DNA of 8,177 bases from positions 1 to 8,177 of the forward strand of contig CAMNND010000043.1 of the NCBI GenBank assembly GCA_946545035.1. Reading direction: 5' to 3'. The notes below the pieces were generated by a model that saw only the letters and a program-made list of their open reading frames with translations, made no database searches and was not told the DNA's origin. Both the position numbers and the translations under genes were made by a program. Shown here in pieces: positions 5,655 through 8,177 of this stretch. Each line of letters opens with the position of its first letter. The stretch's first letter is position 1. This stretch comes from an uncultured Clostridium sp. (GTDB lineage: Bacteria > Bacillota > Clostridia > TANB77 > CAG-508).

Positions 5655-8129
5655 GTGGAATTTTTTGATAGGATTTATCTAGATAAAGAAAAGGACATTA
5701 TCGTTAATTTATACAAAGAAAATGATGACGAATTAACTTATATTATAGAGACTCCAAATCATAAAACAGGTAACTTAATAACTAATCTAGCTAGAATTTG
5801 CAACGTTGAAACAATAAAAGATGAAAACGACATGAAAGTAATTAAAGGAACTATTCCAGCTGAAATTAATGCGGATAATGATGAAGTATACTGCTTTAGA
5901 TTAGGTGGTATAAAAATTGCAAATATATATGCTAATGGAAAGGTGTTTATTAAAGCAAAAATTCCAGCTATAAATAAAACTCTAATGTCTCAGACTAAGG
6001 AATATAAAATTCCAGTAGAGAAAACAATAATTAAAACTTATATAAAGAAAAAAGAGAAATTTAGAACAGATTTACATACTCATATTTTTGCTAATTTAAA
6101 TTCAGATGATATCATAGCTCTTGGTATAAAACATCAAATTAAATATTCAATGTATTACATTAAAAAGCTTGGATTAAAGCTTTCTGATAAGCAAGCAAAC
6201 AAGTTATTTCAAGCGAGATGTGAAGTTGAACATAAATATATGTATGAAGATTTACCAGGGAAAAAATTAATCAGAAAAATAGATGATGAAACATATATTA
6301 ACTTTGCAGATTTAATTCTAAATAATCCAAATGATGTTGAGGAAAATATTGCTAAGATTAGAAATAGTTTGGTTCTTATTAAAGATGGCCAGGCTGTTTT
6401 TACAAACTTAGAAAAACTTTATTTATATAGATATGCATTTTTAAAGGGAAAACCTAGTGATGATAAAATAGAGATTACTAAATCTAAGATAGAGCAGATA
6501 ACTGATAAAGATGTTAAAAATAATCTTTTGAAAATGATGGAAGATTCAAAGAGCGAAAGCTATAAAGATAATAGTTTACTACAAGATAAAATACTATGGG
6601 TCGCAAGAGAATATCAAAAACAAGGTATTAATTATGCAGAAATATCAGTTACATGGATTGTTAGAAAAGGTGAAGAAGGTGCAAGAATCTTAGAAGAATT
6701 ACATGATATTCTTCCAAAAATAGAAGCGGAAACAGGTGTTAAATTAAGATTTTTAGGTGCATTTAGTAGAACGCTAATGACGGAGGAACAACTTAAAGAA
6801 GGTATAGATGCATTTAAAGTAGCAGCAAGAAGTCCATATGTTGTTGGTAGCGATATAATCGGTGAAGAAGTAAATGATATTTATAAATTTAAACCAGTCA
6901 TAAAAGAGATTGTTGAGTATGCAGTTGAGCAAAATGATGGCTTCACAGTAAAGATACATGCTGGTGAGAATGATAGCCTAAGATCAAATGTTAAAAGATC
7001 AATTGAGTGTATTTTAGAATCGGTTCCAAAAGGCAAGAAAATGCCAAGATGTAGATTAGGTCATGGATTATATGGAATTGATACTGAAACGGATGAAGGC
7101 AAAAAGCTAATAAAAACAATGAAGAAAAATGGGGTTATTCTGGAATTCCAATTAACTTCAAATGTTAGATTAAATAACTTAACAGAGATTAGCTTACATC
7201 CATTAAAGAAGTATCTAGCAAATGATGTTAATTGTGTTCAGGGATCAGATGGTTGTGGATTCTATGGAACAGATTGTATGGAAGAGCAGATGGCGTTAAC
7301 TAACCTTCTAAATCTATCAAGTGAGGATTTAATGAAGATGAGAGCTGTTGAAGATAAATTGATGACAGAAAATGAAAGCTACTTTAAATTAAAAGAGCGT
7401 AAATTTGAAGAGTGGTTAAATGGTAGAAATATAAAAGAAGCAGTTCTTGAAGAGCAAACTATAGAAATTGAAAAAAATAAAGATAGAGAGTTTAAGATTG
7501 GAAAAGATACAGAAATCGATTCTGAAGAAGTACTAAGAAACAAAATCGTTAAACTTCCAACTGATAAATTTCCGGTTGTTATTGCGGGAGGAAGCTTTAA
7601 TACTCTTGGAAGAGAAACTGAGATTAGTGCTAAGGGGTTAAAGATGTTAAAAGAGCTTGTTCAAAATCTTGACAACGAAAAGGCATATTTTGTAATTGGA
7701 CATAAGATGCAAGGTTATGAAAAAGCTATTTTAGATATTAGTAAAGAGCTTGGTAAGAAGTTTGAAATAGATGCTATAATTCCAAAGAAAATAGACAAAA
7801 CACTAGCAAATGAATTACTTGAGAATAATCTTGATGGAGTTTGTATTTCAACAGAATCTGAGGAGCTTGGTATATATAAAAGCTTTAACTATGAAATATT
7901 TGAACGTAGACCTTCTGTTGTAGTTGCGTTTGATGGTAATTCTCCAGTTTCAAACTTAGTTCAAGAAGCAAAAAATGGAAAAGGTAAATCAAAAATATAT
8001 ATTAATGATGATGTAGAAGCTTTGAAAGAAAAAGCAAGCTATTTAGATGGATATATTACTAAATTTAATATTAATGATGATGATTTAGTAAGTAAAATTA
8101 AACAAGATAATCCAGATATATTATCATAA
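5655..8129 (+). CDS. Adenosine-deaminase-like metal hydrolase with an extra N-terminal domain and a C-terminal SLOG-like domain
   Basis: An 824-residue, apparently cytoplasmic protein with three parts. Residues 1-130 are strand-rich and not recognised. Residues about 131-590 form an adenosine/AMP deaminase-type TIM barrel: DLHTH (zinc ligands H141, H143), KIHAGE (zinc ligand H435, catalytic E438), RLGHG (H470, catalytic) and GSDG (zinc ligand D532). All core residues are present, so hydrolytic deamination of a purine-like substrate is likely. Classical ADA follows HxH with Leu-Asp and ends in Asp-Asp. Here these read Ile-Phe and Asp-Gly, so the substrate pocket differs. About 95 extra residues lie between HxH and HAGE compared with ADA. 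After a charged linker (about 590-636), residues 637-800 form a Rossmann-like unit: VVIAGGS (641-647), AYFVIGHKMQGYE (677-689), FEIDAIIP (703-710), LDGVCIS (726-732) and SVVVAFDG (754-761). This pattern resembles SLOG/LOG nucleotide-binding domains, but the LOG catalytic PGGxGT motif is absent. It is expressed from its own promoter. The fold call for the barrel is firm; substrate, SLOG assignment and role are inference. Confidence 0.8.
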   Translation: MEFFDRIYLDKEKDIIVNLYKENDDELTYIIETPNHKTGNLITNLARICNVETIKDENDMKVIKGTIPAEINADNDEVYCFRLGGIKIANIYANGKVFIKAKIPAINKTLMSQTKEYKIPVEKTIIKTYIKKKEKFRTDLHTHIFANLNSDDIIALGIKHQIKYSMYYIKKLGLKLSDKQANKLFQARCEVEHKYMYEDLPGKKLIRKIDDETYINFADLILNNPNDVEENIAKIRNSLVLIKDGQAVFTNLEKLYLYRYAFLKGKPSDDKIEITKSKIEQITDKDVKNNLLKMMEDSKSESYKDNSLLQDKILWVAREYQKQGINYAEISVTWIVRKGEEGARILEELHDILPKIEAETGVKLRFLGAFSRTLMTEEQLKEGIDAFKVAARSPYVVGSDIIGEEVNDIYKFKPVIKEIVEYAVEQNDGFTVKIHAGENDSLRSNVKRSIECILESVPKGKKMPRCRLGHGLYGIDTETDEGKKLIKTMKKNGVILEFQLTSNVRLNNLTEISLHPLKKYLANDVNCVQGSDGCGFYGTDCMEEQMALTNLLNLSSEDLMKMRAVEDKLMTENESYFKLKERKFEEWLNGRNIKEAVLEEQTIEIEKNKDREFKIGKDTEIDSEEVLRNKIVKLPTDKFPVVIAGGSFNTLGRETEISAKGLKMLKELVQNLDNEKAYFVIGHKMQGYEKAILDISKELGKKFEIDAIIPKKIDKTLANELLENNLDGVCISTESEELGIYKSFNYEIFERRPSVVVAFDGNSPVSNLVQEAKNGKGKSKIYINDDVEALKEKASYLDGYITKFNINDDDLVSKIKQDNPDILS

Positions 8130-8133
8130 AATA

Positions 8134-8167
8134 ATAAGTACCATAACATAATAGTTATGGTACTTAT
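8134..8167 (+). terminator. Hairpin after the last gene, probable terminator
   Basis: ATAAGTACCATAAC (8134-8147) pairs perfectly over 14 bp with GTTATGGTACTTAT (8154-8167) around a 6-base loop, beginning 4 bases after the stop codon. The sequence after it (GTATATTT) is only a weak T-tract. On the other strand the hairpin is followed by TATTTTATG, so it could also act on converging transcription. The stem has only four GC pairs. Confidence 0.65.
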
Positions 8168-8177
8168 GTATATTTAG

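Noticed and set aside
7569..8050. Functional LOG-type phosphoribohydrolase (cytokinin-activating) domain at the C-terminus
   Set aside because: The Rossmann-like strand pattern fits SLOG, but the catalytic PGGxGTxxE motif of LOG enzymes is not present.
5655..8129. RADAR-type antiphage system (RdrB is a large adenosine deaminase)
   Set aside because: The size and deaminase core are suggestive, but no RdrA-type ATPase is adjacent: the only ATPase in the window is a normal RuvB several genes away. The C-terminal SLOG-like domain and the core-genome setting also give no direct support.

Overview
The window is a compact, AT-rich (roughly 30% GC by eye), entirely plus-strand stretch that looks like the chromosome of a low-GC Firmicute, most likely a Clostridia-type anaerobe. 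The grounds are strong purine-rich ribosome binding sites (AAAGGAG, GGAGG), frequent GTG starts, arginine written mostly as AGA, an LTA-synthase-type envelope enzyme, and QueH used for the last step of queuosine synthesis. There is no insertion sequence, tRNA, rRNA, CRISPR array or phage gene. No gene-free stretch exceeds about 120 bases. All minus-strand open frames lie inside plus-strand genes and look like shadows.

Layout. Positions 2-1882 hold the 3' part of a polytopic LTA-synthase-family phosphotransferase whose start lies before the window. It is followed at short spacing (17-32 bases) by ruvB (1915-2916, Holliday junction motor), a GT-C-type membrane glycosyltransferase (2934-4451), queH (4476-5057, epoxyqueuosine reductase) and a small zinc nucleoside/base deaminase (5080-5535). 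The spacing and shared direction suggest one transcript mixing envelope, DNA repair and tRNA modification genes. A 119-base gap follows and contains a good sigma-A-type promoter with an extended -10 box. It drives a large 824-residue protein (5655-8129), and a perfect 14-bp hairpin lies just after that gene.

The most unusual item is the 824-residue protein. Its middle is an adenosine-deaminase-type TIM barrel with all zinc ligands and the catalytic Glu visible. The barrel is flanked by an unrecognised N-terminal domain of about 130 residues and a C-terminal Rossmann-like domain (about residues 637-800) that resembles the SLOG nucleotide-binding superfamily. Residues that contact adenosine in classical ADA are changed (the Asp-Asp pair is Asp-Gly, and the residue after HxH plus one is Phe), so the substrate is probably not plain adenosine. 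This ADA plus SLOG-like architecture, next to a second deaminase of a different fold, is the best candidate here for an undescribed nucleotide-processing or signalling function. That function is inference, not something the sequence proves.
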